Positions 47,665-59,702 of a DNA stretch of 64,000 nucleotides are shown piece after piece. How positions within the stretch are numbered: position 1 is the first letter of the stretch; the number at the start of each line of letters is the position of its first letter. Made by a program: the position numbers and the translations under genes. Location of the stretch: NCBI RefSeq assembly GCF_004210375.1, contig NC_134837.1:160745310-160809309 (forward strand), written 5' to 3'. Source of the stretch: Tachypleus tridentatus (lineage: Eukaryota; Arthropoda; Merostomata; Xiphosura; Limulidae). The notes under the pieces were generated by a model. That model worked only from the letters and a program-made list of their open reading frames with translations. It made no database searches and was not told where the DNA came from.

Positions 47665-47795
47665 GTATGTTTTCTTATAACAAAGCCACATCAGGCCACC
47701 GGCTGTATCCACAGAAGGGAATCAAAGCCCTGTTTTTAAACGTTGTAAGCCCCGAAGTCATGCCGCTGTCTCACCGAGGGACTTATTGTAAACAC
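47665..47795 (-). repeat. SINE-C copy in the presumed 3' UTR
   Basis: It shares with 53768-53882 the order TTTCTTATA, GCAAAGCCA, GGGAATCAAAG (B-box complement), AACGTTGTAA and GCCGCTGTCTCACCGAGG. An open frame at 47550-47894 runs through it and is best explained as chance. Confidence 0.7.
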
Positions 47796-47899
47796 AAAGT
47801 AAAAGCTGGAGATAAGTCTGATGCTGGAATAAATACTATAAGATCCACTTCAAAGGATTTTACACATGATTTCAGTAATACTGTAAACAGTTGAGACTT

Positions 47900-48865
47900 A
47901 AATGATTACAACATTTTACTTAAAAATTACCACCTTTGAAGTTTATTTAATCGCCTACAAATGAAATCGATCACATATGTTTATCAAACATACTTTTGAT
48001 ATTATCTAATCACTGTTCTAACATATGTATTATGTGTCTAATTCTTGCTTTGAAAATGACAAGTTTATCGGTGGTTCAGCGTTTATCCTGGATCCGATGT
48101 GCAATTCTATATAAAGGAACGACACAAATAGCCCAATGAGCCACTTCACGCTTAACTATAAATTTTGAAATCATAACTATGATAAAGTTATTATCTTAAT
48201 AATATCTGTTTCTCTCAAAAAAGTAACTTGTTTTAGTGAAACTTGTTTAGAGAAGTAGTGAGATTTTAATACCATAGATTTTAATCATTATCTAACAAGC
48301 ATATTTCTTGAAAAATAAAATTGTTGTCTATCTACTGGTATACATTTAACTTAATTAATGTCTTTGGGTCACAATGTGAATAACCCAAAACGGAGTGAAC
48401 AGCTGATTATAGGCTAATAAATAAATCATAATAAAGATGTGAAAAAGATAACTGGACAATTTTTGAATAAAAAATCAGTAGCTCATAAAACTTCGTGAAT
48501 TTAAGTGTTCGGAATTTGAAATATTGATTTTCATTTTTTTTTTTTTGTCCTCAAATACCTATAATTTTCCTTTAAGGTTAGCACCTGTAATTTACAGTAT
48601 ATATTGATTACAAGTAGAATGGTGATATAATACCCATCTTGTCTCATTAACTTATCCAATACATTCCTTACACTGTTGTAGCAGGTATTTTAATAGGAAT
48701 ATGTGCTGCTAAAGACAAATAATCCACTTACTTTTTTATTGTATTAATAAAAGTTGGCTTATTATTATTCAAAGATATGTACACATATACAAAGAAAGAG
48801 GGAGATACATTTGAAATATGTACATTAAAAAAGAATAAAACTGTAACTGTTTCTACACTTTAAAA
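47900..48865. other. Mostly unrecognised; one SINE fragment
   Basis: A degraded SINE-B-like tail (ACACAAATAGCCCAATGAGC then ACTTCACGCTTAACTATAA) lies at about 48072-48165. Otherwise AT-rich. Confidence 0.4.
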
Positions 48866-48990
48866 TTGTTTCTAATAAAGAACAAAGCTACACTAGGGGC
48901 AATTTGTGCTCTGCCCATCATGGATAGCGAAACCCGAATTTTATCGGTGTTACTCCACAGACTTATTACTTTGCCGCTAGGGGGCACATT
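48866..48990 (-). repeat. SINE-B copy
   Basis: AAAGAACAAAGCTACACTAG, TGCTCTGCCCATCATGG, AGCGAAACCCGAATTTTA and the head end TGCCGCTAGGGGGCAC. Confidence 0.8.
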
Positions 48991-48994
48991 TCAC

Positions 48995-51170
48995 AACTTA
49001 CAGTGCTTAAGTCTAATCTAAGTATTAATTTGTGACGAATTTACCAGTCCATGTAACTGCACTATAAAAAACCGGTAGAGAAGGCACAGTGATAATATTA
49101 GTTTACTGTGATTAGGCTGAATGTGAGTACTTTATATGCATGCTGTTGAACTAATCTTGGCACGTGACATATATCTGCATACTTAATTTATATATAATAC
49201 AAACAGATTCTGATGTATAGTTAACAGGCAGATACAAACCAGAAGTAAATAAGCTAGATTTTAGTGCCTCCATTTTTAATGAAATATAAATTAACTACAC
49301 ACACTAAATGAAACTCACATTTATAAATATTTATAGATCTATCTGTAAATCATTATCTTAATACTGACAAAATACTAAATTTACATTTGTTGTACTAGGA
49401 CATGTGAATGCAAGAAACATCATAATAAAGTTGGTTGTGTGGATAAGTAAGGAGTGAAAGCTTCATATACATGAAAAGCATCTATGAAAAACCAAAACTC
49501 TAGATGCTCTGCCTGCAACACATTTTCATTATGTAGTAATTGGAATAAATAACAGAAAGGCAAGAAGGCTGCTGTCTGTTTTGATTTTTCAATCCTTTCT
49601 ATAAAGGTGTAGAGGTTTGTAATTCAGAACAAAGCTACACCATGTGTTGTATAGAAGTTAGATAAATTTAATTCACATTTGGTATAAAAAGACAATTTAC
49701 TAATTTCATGTAATTAAAATAAATTTGAGTTTTATTGTTCTAATATTATTAATGTTATCATAAGCTGTCTGTATGAAGAGAGATTTAAAAGTCTTGCTAT
49801 TCTTATCTGTTTTCGCCAACTTACTGTTCAAGCAGTGTTCACATGGATGATTCGACCAGTTTCCTTGCTCTGCTTACAGTGGATCAGATATACACGTACT
49901 GTGTATATCAATATTATAACTGTTTCTCAGCCTTTCAAAATATCAGATCTTTCAGTCCTAGATGTAGATAATATTTTATAAAACTTTATATATATGTGTA
50001 TATATATATATGTGTATATATATATATGTATATTTCTGTTTCAATATCTATTGTTGTTGTTTTTTTTATTTCTTATTTAAGACAGGTGAATGGAGGTTAA
50101 AACGGTGTGCCCACACTGCACTGTAGGTCCTACTTCGGAACTCACCTACAAAACCTAGGGTACATTTTATATCCCACATTATAGCTCGTACTCTGGGATC
50201 TTTTCAATTAGTGCAGCGTTTTTTGTTTAATGTATTTTTGTTTCGGATTGTTTTTAAGTTATGACAAACTAATATATTATTACTAATATCTTCAAAGCAA
50301 TCTCCTTAGCAAATTCATATTGTTAAGTATAAACAATAAACAAATTTATAGCTTACATTAAAAGTTATGCTGAACTCATTTTTTTAAATAAATGAAATGT
50401 AATCGAAGTGTTGTGGTGTGGGGAAAACGACAACTTAATTGGTATTCCGACTCCTGTCTTTATATTTTTCGCTCCTTCAGAAAAATTTCTTTTGTGTTTA
50501 TAGAAAACCCCAAAAGATGGCACCCCCATATTCTAATCTGGCTTAACTTTTATTTACGCTTACCATCTTCAGGCAGTCAAGAAGCTACACTAATCAAATA
50601 CATTATAGGTAACATGTTAGATCATAGATACTTTTAACGACTCAATTAGAAATGCAGATTACCATTACATTATTTTCTTTAACGCGAAATGAATACAATT
50701 AAAATCAAAAACAAATTCAATTGATCAATAGACCGGAAAATACTGGCTGATTCAGAGTCAATTAAAGCCATCATTTTTCACAACTGCTGTGTGGAACATT
50801 CATTTACTTCATCTTATTTTCTGTAACATAGCTTAGGGATTGTTTGCTTCTAAAAGAAAATTAATGCAATATGAAATATTTTTAGAGTGCTAATAAACGC
50901 GTCGATCTTTTACGCTTAAAACAATTTTTATCTATTCTCAAAAACAATACACCTTGACAAAATTAAAAAAAAGTTGTTTATATTCTATATGGGACGCAAA
51001 TAAATTAACTAAATGCAGTTTAGTCTAAATATAAACATAGTCACCACTGAGAAGAAACAATAAATTAATAGTAAATAATGATAGTAAGCAAGATTTACTA
51101 AATGGGCAATAATAATGCAAAGTATGCACAATGTATTAGCACTGACGACCAGTTTTGTCTGTTGATTGGT
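48995..51170. other. No recognised gene
   Basis: AT-rich. A (TA)n/(TATG)n microsatellite lies at about 49987-50033 and a SINE-B tail fragment at about 49618-49645. A frame at 50392-50637 shows no domain. Confidence 0.5.
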
Positions 51171-51171
51171 T

Positions 51172-51285
51172 CTTTGTTCTTAGGCACATAGAGTTATTTC
51201 TTCTGTGCCCAACGCGATTATCAAAACTAGGATTTTAGTGTCATAAACCCTCAGACTAACCATTGAGCTACTTTTGGGCTTGTCT
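51172..51285 (-). repeat. SINE-B, degraded copy
   Basis: TTCTGTGCCCAACGCGATTA, TCAAAACTAGGATTTTAG and the head end AACCATTGAGCTACTTTTGG. Confidence 0.6.
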
Positions 51286-51289
51286 ATTA

Positions 51290-51885
51290 ATCAAATCTGG
51301 TTATAATTTAATGCTCAACACAACTTATGATAATACTTTTATTATAGTTGAAATAGCAACTAATTTCAAGCTTTTGTAATTGGTTTATTTGAGTATTTTC
51401 GGATATTTTTTTTATATTTCTAAACAGTTCTACATATAATTATGACATCTCTGTTAACTGGATTTCTAAAGGTTATAAAGGTTAAATGTTTTAACCTAAA
51501 TCTCAGACTAGCATTTACTTGTTTTTGTATGAACTTCCTAGAACTTTCGCTTGTTCAAACGAATAATATAAAACCTATACAAACTGGTTTGAGATTGTTA
51601 GAATAATTCGTTGACTAGTTGCTGAAATATAAAACTTAATGACTTGTGTGATACCATATTAAGACTTTTTTCAATGATAAAAGTGGTATGTTCTTACAAG
51701 TGTTTTTTTTCATATTATCCTGTTCATTTTCAGTATATGTACATAAAGAGATAATCTCTCAAGACCCATCAGCCAATTTGAGCACAGAAATAAAATACGT
51801 AGTTGTCTATATTATGGTCTTCAAGAGTCCTGGATAATTTTTGTAAAGAGGGCCTTTGATCTGATCGTCATAAATAAATCAAATA
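51290..51885. other. No recognised feature
   Basis: AT-rich, nothing recognised. Confidence 0.5.
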
Positions 51886-51887
51886 TA

Positions 51888-52003
51888 GTTTGTTTGATTT
51901 TTTTAAAATTTCGCGCAAAACTACATGAAGGCTATTTGCGCAAGTCACCCGTATCTTAACAGTGTAAGACTAGTGAGAAAGCAGCTAATCATTACACCTA
52001 CCG
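51888..52003 (-). repeat. SINE-A, 3' half only
   Basis: ATTTCGCGCAAAACTACATG, then AACAGTGTAAGACTAGTGAG and CAGCTAATCATTACACCTAC. The head half is absent. Confidence 0.7.
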
Positions 52004-52004
52004 T

Positions 52005-53765
52005 TATCAAATACAGCCCAATCAATGTTATTCATTAAAAACAGTTTCAGCAATACACAAACAAAATCGATCGATATGTAGTGTACAAAATATTCATTCC
52101 AATATTTATAATAAGTATAATGACAAATAACTTTTTCGTTAAATGGCATAGTGAATATCTGTGAGAGGGAAAGCTACAATAGCATATTTCTTCTTTTATA
52201 TGAAACGACCGAAATTGCTCCTTTTATAGTGACACAGTTACAAAGACATATTCTGCAATGGATATTCAGTTTTTGACCTTTTTTTTATTATTAATTTCTT
52301 AACGCGGTTTCATTCATCTATAGAGCGCATGAAAAATGCACCCATTTACTCAAACAATCCAATCCTGACGACCAGTGTATTGTACAACACTTTAGTGAAA
52401 GAAAGATTTTGTCTATGTGATTACTTTTGACAGTCTAATCTTATTTATTATTCATGTTTGATTTATTCTCTGCATAATGTTCTCGCATTATACATGTTGT
52501 GGATGTTTTAAAGTTACCAGTTAAACATTAGTATACAACATTCTTTAACTTAACATCTTACAGTTTGATTAAGAGGAGTGATATGTTTTTTGGCATTTGA
52601 TCGTCTAAAAATATCAAAGTTAGCATAAAATGGTATGATTTAAGTTATCTAATTAAATAAAAAGGATGATTTTTTTCCCCATAGAATAGTATCAAATATC
52701 ATTGACAGTTCACAGTGGGAAGTTGGAAAATATTTTCATATTTGTTTTTAAAACTTACCACACTGTTACTGAAAACGTTGTACTTATTCTAATTTTAAAA
52801 TGTTTTCAGTTATTCAAGTTAAAGTGTCAAGGAATTTGAATATTTAAAGTTTTGAAAGACGAACACTTTTTTCAATCTATTGTACGTAAATATTGATCGT
52901 ATTGTAAAGTGAAATACTTTAATACTTTTATAGTTTTGTCCATAGTAACAATTGATCCATCTATCAGATTACATTTCAATGTTGAAAATAATATTTGAAG
53001 AAAAACGTATTTACTTTATTTAAGTCACATTTATTAAAAGAAACGTTTTTGTGTATATCGTGACTTATTATATTTTAAGAGAAGACTAATGGCTACATTA
53101 GTAATCTATTATAAAATGAGCATGCTGAGAAAAATCATAGCGCGACATGTTTTAATCTATTTACTAAACCTAGGCACAGATAGTTAATATTCATGTATTG
53201 TACCGCAGAAAAAGTTTGATCAATATTAAATGAGACGTTGGTTTAATTAATATTCGTTCTTTTTTTTCTTGTTTGCGGCAAAGTACGTATTAATATTAAT
53301 TAAGTTTCAAATCAGTTATTGCTCATTGTTATTTTCAATGCATATGCTTTACTATGTGGTTTGAAAGTTATTGTAGCAATAAAATGTGATCAGATAAAAC
53401 TCAACGAGGAATTGAAAAAGGTAGAAACCTTGGAAAATTGTTTAAACTGTTAGTTTAAACCAAGGACACTGTACAAACATGCATGAGTATTGTATAGTGA
53501 AATTATAAAAAATCTTCTTTGTTTCTTGACCTTCAAAAGAAGTATGAATTCTCAGAAGAAAACCTTGTCTAACCAGTGGTGATAAGGAAAACATGCACAA
53601 TCACCAGACACAAATATAGTTAAACATTCATTTAGGAAATATATGGGAGTAAAACTTACACTTTTTTATTTAACTTTAAAGTTATAAAATTGGATGTTTA
53701 CTGTATTTTGATCAACAATTCTTGTGAAGATAACTGATGTAATAATATCTATCTTTCATATGTGT
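52005..53765. other. No recognised feature
   Basis: AT-rich, nothing recognised on either strand. Confidence 0.5.
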
Positions 53766-53767
53766 GT

Positions 53768-53882
53768 GTTTTTTTCTTATAGCAAAGCCATCTCGGGCTA
53801 TCCGCTGTGTCCACCGAGAGGAATCGAACCTCTAATTCTAGCGTTGTAAATCCTAAGACTTATCGCTGTCTCCGCTGAGATC
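53768..53882 (-). repeat. SINE-C copy
   Basis: TTTCTTATAGCAAAGCCATC, CTGTGTCCACCGAGAGGAAT, the B-box complement AATCGAACCTCTAATTC, and ATCGCTGTCTCCGCTGAG. Confidence 0.75.
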
Positions 53883-54027
53883 GTTAGTTCTATGAAGTTC
53901 AAGGGTATCAAGTTTCAAACCATGTGTTTACTGTGCTTTTAAAAATAAAAATAATCTGTGAACTTTATATGTAAGAGATTATTTGGCATCAGAAAAGCAA
54001 CAAGAAACAAACACGTGCCAGTGATTG

Positions 54028-54135
54028 TTCTTGTCGTTAAGTGCAAAGTTGTGCAATGGACAGTCTGTACTATGTTAACTTCAGGAATCTAACCGCGAAT
54101 TTTGATTTTATAAACCGCTGAAGAGCTGGAGGTGG
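54028..54135 (-). repeat. SINE-B, degraded copy
   Basis: GTTAAGTGCAAAGTTGTGCA, then ACAGTCTGTACTATGTTAAC and a weak head end AAACCGCTGAAGAGCTGG. Confidence 0.5.
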
Positions 54136-54274
54136 GACATGCCAAAGAAGATATTTCTTAACTTAAAACATGTTTTCCTACATGGATATAACGGCATACG
54201 AACTTTCAATAAACTTTAGAGTTTAACATTCAAACCTGAGCTTTGTCATTGCTAGTCAATTCACTTTCTCCAAC

Positions 54275-54390
54275 CAGTGAAACAGCAGTATGTCTATGGA
54301 CTTACAACGCTAGTGACCGGGTTTCGAAACCTGTCATGAGCAAAGCACAGACAGCCCATCGTGTAGTTTTGTGTTTAACTTAAACAAATC
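54275..54390 (+). repeat. SINE-B copy
   Basis: CAGTGAAACAGCAGTATGTC, ACCGGGTTTCGAAACCTGTC, AGCACAGACAGCCCATCGTG and GTTTTGTGTTTAACTTAAAC. Confidence 0.85.
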
Positions 54391-54650
54391 CTCATAACTC
54401 TGTTTAAATACCTAAGATTAACAAAACAACGTTGTTTGCTTTGTGCAAATAAACTGGAGAAATTAACACACTCAAAAATTCTTAACTGCTGAAACACATT
54501 TCAATGTATTTAGAATTCTAATAAAGATTAACATCTAAATAATATTATTTTGTATATTCTATATAGAAATAAAGTTACACTTGTTTAAAATTAGTAAGTA
54601 AAAATGAAATATTTGAAGCCTCAGCGAACTTAAAATATCGATTTTTAAAA

Positions 54651-55330
54651 ATGAAAACTGTAAGTGTAAGAACTAGTGGCTACTTAAAATACAACATTAA
54701 GTTTAGAGTCATCCTTACGTGTATAAAAAACACAGTTCTAAGTATAAGAATTAGTGGCTACTTAAAATACAACATTAAGTTTAGAGTCATCCTTGCGTAT
54801 ATTAAAAAGACAGTTGTAAGTATAAAAGTAAGTGGCTACTTATTATACAACTATTATGTACAGAGTCAACTTTATGTACATAAAAACACAGTTGTAAGTA
54901 TAAGAGCGCGTGGCTACTTATCATACAACTATTATGTACATAAAAACACAGTTGTAAGTATAAGAGCGAGTGACTACTTAAAATACAACATTACTTTCAG
55001 AGTCATCCTTGCATATATTAAAAACACATTTGTAAGTATAAAAGCGAATGGCTACTTATCATACAACTATTATGTACAGAGTCAACTTTATGTACATAAA
55101 AACACAGTTGTAAGTATAACAGCGCGTGGCTACTTATCATACAACTATTATGTACATAAAAACACAGTTGTAAGTATAAGAGCGAGTGGCTACTTAAAAT
55201 ACAACATTACTTTCAGAGTCATCCTTGCATATATTAAAAACACATTTGTAAGTATAAAAGCGAATGGCTACTTAAAATACAACATTACGTTCAGAGTCAT
55301 CCTTATGTGCATAAAATACACAGTTACTTG
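54651..55330. repeat. Minisatellite with 78 bp and 60 bp units and a 216 bp higher-order period
   Basis: Units share GTAAGTATAAGAGCGAGTGG, then CTACTTA and a TACAACATTA-like block. They come in three forms: a 78 bp unit with TCAGAGTCATCCTTGCATAT, a 78 bp unit with TATTATGTACAGAGTCAACT, and a 60 bp short form. The order of the three repeats twice (starts at about 54816 and 55032), giving a 216 bp higher-order unit. All lengths are multiples of three, so a 234-codon frame stays open across the array. I do not regard it as a gene. Confidence 0.9.
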
Positions 55331-55395
55331 CAGGGTTATCATACGCACTTATTAATCATCTTTTATATGCAGAATGTTCTATCGCACCCAAAAGT

Positions 55396-55490
55396 ACATT
55401 ATGTTCACTATCGTCCTTCGTATACGTAAATGCAACATTATGTGCACTATCGTCCTTCGTATATATAAATACAAGATTATCCTTCGTACC
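55396..55490. repeat. 39 bp tandem repeat, related to the minisatellite
   Basis: ACATTATGTTCACTATCGTC and following bases recur at 55435, 39 bp later, with a partial third copy. A 39 bp period is half of 78 bp, and CATTA...GTCCTTCGTATA resembles part of the larger unit, so the big array may have grown from a 39 bp monomer. Confidence 0.75.
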
Positions 55491-55499
55491 AAATGTTTT

Positions 55500-55975
55500 A
55501 GGATGATTACTTGGCTTTGCTTTTGTTCTTTGGAACATTGCAACGAAGTGTATACTCAACGTGTATCAACTGGATTACAGGGTGATCTCACAAGTGTAAC
55601 AAATAAACACAGCTACAGTGTTGTAGAATCTGCAAATTGAAAGTTTATTGTAGTTTATTGAAACTACAACCATTTTTCTACGCATAGTAGGAAAGAGATA
55701 CGTCTAGAAATAATGACGTCATTGTCTTGGATGCAATTCTTGTCATTAGTGACTTTATGGGGTTTTGAGGGATGAGGAGTAAGTAACCATAACAGTATGT
55801 AGAAAGTTTCGAAGTGGCGAATGTCACTTATGACGCTCACAATCTTCACATTTGTAGGGGTTGTAAAAAGATAACCTTGTATTCGCCTACGTTCAGCCAC
55901 ATAGGTGAAAAGTAATATTGAATGGTCGTTCTTGCTCTTAACAGCAGTTGTGAATTAGGTATGAGTGTACTTGAT
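55500..55975. other. No recognised feature
   Basis: Nothing recognised. Confidence 0.5.
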
Positions 55976-55977
55976 AT

Positions 55978-56098
55978 TTGTTTGGAATTAAGCACAATGC
56001 ATCACAATGGGCTTTCTGTGCTCTGCCCATCATGGGAATTGAAACCAAGTTCCTAGCAATGTGAGTCCGCAGACATACAGCTGTGCCACTGGGGGGAG
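55978..56098 (-). repeat. SINE-B copy
   Basis: GGAATTAAGCACAATGCATC, CTGTGCTCTGCCCATCATGG and ACATACAGCTGTGCCACTGG. Confidence 0.85.
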
Positions 56099-56144
56099 GC
56101 TATACCTGAACTTTAGATATCTCCTCATTCATCACATACGTATT

Positions 56145-56380
56145 TTGTTTGTTTCTTTTTTAATTTCGAATCAGGCTACAAGAGGGCTATCTGTAATAGT
56201 TGTTCCTAGTTTAGCAGTGTAAAACTAAAGCGAAGGCAGCTAGTCATCACCATCAACCGCCAACACTTGGGGTACTCTTTTACCAACGAATAGTGAGATT
56301 GGCCATAACCTTATAATGCTCTCTTTGCTGAAAGGGCGAGCATATTTGATGTCACGAGGTTTCGAACCACATTAAGAGTC
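56145..56380 (-). repeat. SINE-A, diverged copy
   Basis: It is recognisable from TAGTTGTTCCTAGTTTAGCA through AGCTAGTCATCACCATCAAC to GAAAGGGCGAGCATATTTGA, with many substitutions and the head truncated. Confidence 0.8.
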
Positions 56381-56549
56381 TATAACTGTCACCACATAGC
56401 TATGTGTAACCCACAAATGTATTATAATGTGCTTATCGCTAAGACATAAAAAAACACAAATATAGTTAAAACCACAGAGGCGACAAAAATAAGAGGAAAT
56501 AGAAGGTTGAATAATGGCTAAGTTTTCATACATTTTTATTTCAAAAAGG

Positions 56550-56715
56550 AAGACGTTTCGAGCTAGTGCTCTTTGTCGTATCGTACTGTTTACAAGAAAA
56601 GTGCAGAATTCACATAACTAGCATGTCGTAGTTTATACATTGGAGAAACAGGCCACTGACTCGGTTATTGAGCACGAACACGTCTTAACCATACTAAACT
56701 GTAGAACCAAGATAC
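56550..56715. mobile_element. Penelope-like element remnant: GIY-YIG fragment plus hammerhead-like motif
   Basis: The plus strand at about 56627-56710 gives LYIGETGH and further weak likeness to the GIY-YIG endonuclease of Penelope-like elements, with stops. Just upstream on the minus strand (56588 to 56554) lies an ACGA...GAGC-ACTA-GCTC-GAAACG layout like a decayed hammerhead core. The two together support a Penelope-type relic. Confidence 0.45.
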
Positions 56716-56719
56716 ACAT

Positions 56720-57490
56720 ATAGGCAAACATTTCACCGTAAACAACTATACATTTACTTTACGATTTTTCGTCTGTTTAGTAATCCAACAAATATTTGAG
56801 AAAGATTCGAAAGGAATATTATCTATAATCTTGGGACCCTACAACCATCCAGTTTAAATAAATGTTGTTGTTTTTTACTTCAGTATTCTGTTTATCCAGT
56901 GTTTGTTTACATTTTAATTGCTATCTGCTTATCTTTCCATGACTTGTAATTTTTACGTAATAGATGTAATTGTACATGGAATTTTCACGTTCAACGTTCG
57001 AAAAACTACAAACGTACGTTCTTTGATTTTTGCGCATGCGCTTTCATTGTAAACTGTACGATCTGACATATAGTGTTAGCTCGAAAGATTATCCTTCTTT
57101 AAATAAAAATATAACTTGACGACTGTTCAGCCATTTATTTATTATTGTTGTGGCTGAAACAACCAACTTAATTTACGATTATACTGTGATTACTTATACA
57201 GTAAAACAATTCTGAATATGCAAATCAACAAATCATGTGAAAGTCACAACGCTCAAAAAGTAATGGTGGAACGGCATGTACTGTAATGACATTTTGGTGT
57301 TAAATATGTTACTAATATGATATCATCAAAAATTTGTGATATTTGGAAAAGGTATATGACGACCCTTTCCAACACAAAATATTCATATACTCAGATCTTA
57401 AAGACGTATTCAGATTTGTAACCCTGAATTTCCAAGGTAGAGATATTCCCTATGCTTAATAGTACCGGAAAATAAAGAACTGTGAATTAA
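56720..57490. other. No recognised feature
   Basis: AT-rich, nothing recognised. Confidence 0.5.
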
Positions 57491-57499
57491 TTTGGGAAA

Positions 57500-57744
57500 C
57501 ACAACAGGAACAGCCAGAGAGAAACATGTAAGAAGTTGTACGCCAGCTGTGGTAAGCAAAGTGCATCGTCTTATAAGAAATGAAAATCCACAAACAATAA
57601 AATCAGTGACAAATATCCCAGATAACAGTGTGCAACATATTAAAGCAAGCTGGATCTCCATCTGGTAAAGCGACACAAGTCACATGTACACAAGATGTTT
57701 CCACGGAAGTATCCATTGAACTGTCACATTTCTTAAGAAACAGG
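57500..57744 (+). mobile_element. Possible mariner-like transposase N-terminal relic
   Basis: One plus frame reads HVRSCTPAVVSKVHRLIRNE then NPQTIKSVTNIP. The pattern TPxxVxxVxxxIRxNPxxxxxxxA is that of the helix-turn-helix of some Tc1/mariner relatives. It is interrupted and short, and the SINE-A at 57745 is inserted next to it. Confidence 0.3.
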
Positions 57745-58019
57745 TTTGTTTGTTTTTGAATTTCGCACAAAGCTATTCGAGGGCTATCTATGCTAGCCGT
57801 CCCTAATTTAGCAGTGTAAGACTAGAGGGAAGGCATCTAGTCATCACCGCCCACCGCCAACTCTTGGGCTACTCTTTTACCCATGAATAGTGGGATTGAC
57901 TGTCACATTATAACGCCCCCACGGCTGAAAGGGCGAGCATGTTTGGCGCGACGGGGATGCGAACCCGCGACCCTCAGATTACGAGTCGCACGCCTTAACA
58001 CGCTTGGCCATGCCGGGCC
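57745..58019 (-). repeat. SINE-A, full length, 14 bp target duplication
   Basis: Flanked by TCTTAAGAAACAGG (57731-57744) and TCTTAAGGAACAGG (58020-58033), which differ at one base. Head and tail are complete (CTTGGCCATGCCGGGCC). Confidence 0.95.
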
Positions 58020-58034
58020 TCTTAAGGAACAGGA

Positions 58035-59480
58035 GAATAAAATGTGTATTCTTGCTACTTCATACAACAGATACGTCACTGGGTGCAACCATTATGTGTT
58101 TCTGTGCAAGTTGACTGTTGAAATATGCGTTGTGAGGTTCATCTTCTTCTGCACAAGATACACGGATAGCTGTAGAAAGGAGCTGTGTGCTTTGGGCATG
58201 AAAGCTTTATGGTGCAGACTTTTAGAAAAAAGACACCACAGAGCTACTATCAATATGCACGGTCGTTAGAGCGAGCATAACTAGACGTGGACTCCCAACT
58301 ACATGGTGAAGCTTCAAAATTGTTTTAATATAATATACTCTATCTCTGTTTAAACATGTTTTATACACATGATTTTATTTTGAATAGAAAGTTATGTTCA
58401 TTAGTGTTTCTTAATGATTGATTAATCAAGTAATCAGTTTAACTAAAAGTAATATTATTTGAAATAAATACTACAACTTTTTTCTGTTCTAAATGTAAAT
58501 AATAGTAGTACCACAGTCATGATCAGTACTATGCTGTTTTTAGTCATTTATATTTTAAATGGAAAAAAAAAATGTGGTTATTTTAGAAACGATATTTGTC
58601 GCTTTTGCTGTTTGAGAAAACGCGTTATACGCGTCGTACAGTTAAAAGCTTTTCACTGTTAGAAAAGTCGCTTTGATTTGTTGGTAGCGATCCCTGTGTA
58701 ATAGAAATGTTCTAATACTGAAACATTATCATCACATTATACTAGATCTACTACGGTATGCTGTGCGTATTTGGAAATATATATCATGTTAGCCAGTTAT
58801 CATGGAAAGGGAGTTAAAACTTTTTACTGGAATCTTTGACATAGTTTTAACAATTTTGAAATGTCGAATTTTAAGCACCTCTCATATTTCAAGAGGTTGT
58901 AATAATACGGTCTACCTACTCTTTGCACGGAAGCGTTTTCTAATTTGAAGGAAAAAATATCCGTGGCAAAGCTTCATGTTTTATATCCTATAAATAATTT
59001 TTCCACTGTTTCAGTTTGATTTGCCTACTATTTGCAGATAATTCAGATCATTCATATAAAATGTATTTTAGGAACCTACGGTGAAATTCAATGCAACATT
59101 ACACGAATCAAACTTACCATATTAGTGCCCTCGTTTAAAAATGCTAACTTTGTCTTTTTCATTCTTTTACTGTTACTTTTTAAACGTCATTAATTTCTCT
59201 CTGTCATGTATCCCTCACAGTTATTCATGTTTCTTGCATTAACATTTTCTATGAATAAAAAAATTCCCCTGTAAATTAACATTCGCAAGATTATTTGGTA
59301 GGTTGAAAATAAAAAATTATTTCGTTATTTTTCGCTGAACTAATTTCAAATATTATTATAAAACAACCACACAAATCCAATAAAACTTATGCACAAAGGT
59401 TTATTTCACAAAGCAGAATCTGAGACTATGGTTACGGAAGTGGGAACGAAATTTTAAAAATAGAATTATGAAACACAAAG
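58035..59480. other. No recognised gene
   Basis: An open frame at 57883-58269 begins inside the SINE and has no family likeness. At 58620-58634 the hexamer ACGCGT occurs twice, 3 bp apart. Otherwise AT-rich. Confidence 0.45.
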
Positions 59481-59483
59481 TCT

Positions 59484-59489
59484 TTTATT
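59484..59489 (-). promoter_or_regulatory. Candidate poly(A) signal of the IGFBP-like gene
   Basis: TTTATT on the plus strand is AATAAA on the coding strand, 82 bp past the stop codon. A second AATAAA lies at 59400-59405. Confidence 0.45.
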
Positions 59490-59570
59490 CAGAAAGCATT
59501 ATTATGAGTATGTTTTCATATTATTAAAAACCAGTATATTGTTTGTCAGTCTGGTATATGTTACTTTTTT

Positions 59571-59702
59571 TTATATCCTCAAGCATAAGCTGGAAATTCG
59601 CCCAGTCACAACGTCAGTATATGAATATCCTTCTGGAGGACGGCATAAATATCCATCTTCACAGGACTGTCCTGCGATCATGTTACATGTTTTTCCAGCG
59701 CA
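59571..59702 (-). other. Last coding exon of the IGFBP-like gene
   Basis: Acceptor TTGTGACATTTCAG. It encodes residues 58-100 with five cysteines, then TAA. Confidence 0.9.

Noticed and set aside
47550-47894. 114-codon open frame after the gene at 46973, with an IRSTSK motif also found in that protein
   Set aside because: It runs through a SINE-C copy and is in a different frame. The six-residue match is too short to argue for a duplicated exon.
50392-50637. 81-codon open frame as a gene
   Set aside because: No start context, domain, signal peptide or splice partner was recognised.
54651-55355. 234-codon open frame as a repetitive protein gene
   Set aside because: The frame is exactly the minisatellite. 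It stays open because all unit lengths are multiples of three. There is no signal peptide, domain or splice context.
57883-58269. 128-codon open frame
   Set aside because: It begins within the SINE-A and its remainder resembles no family.
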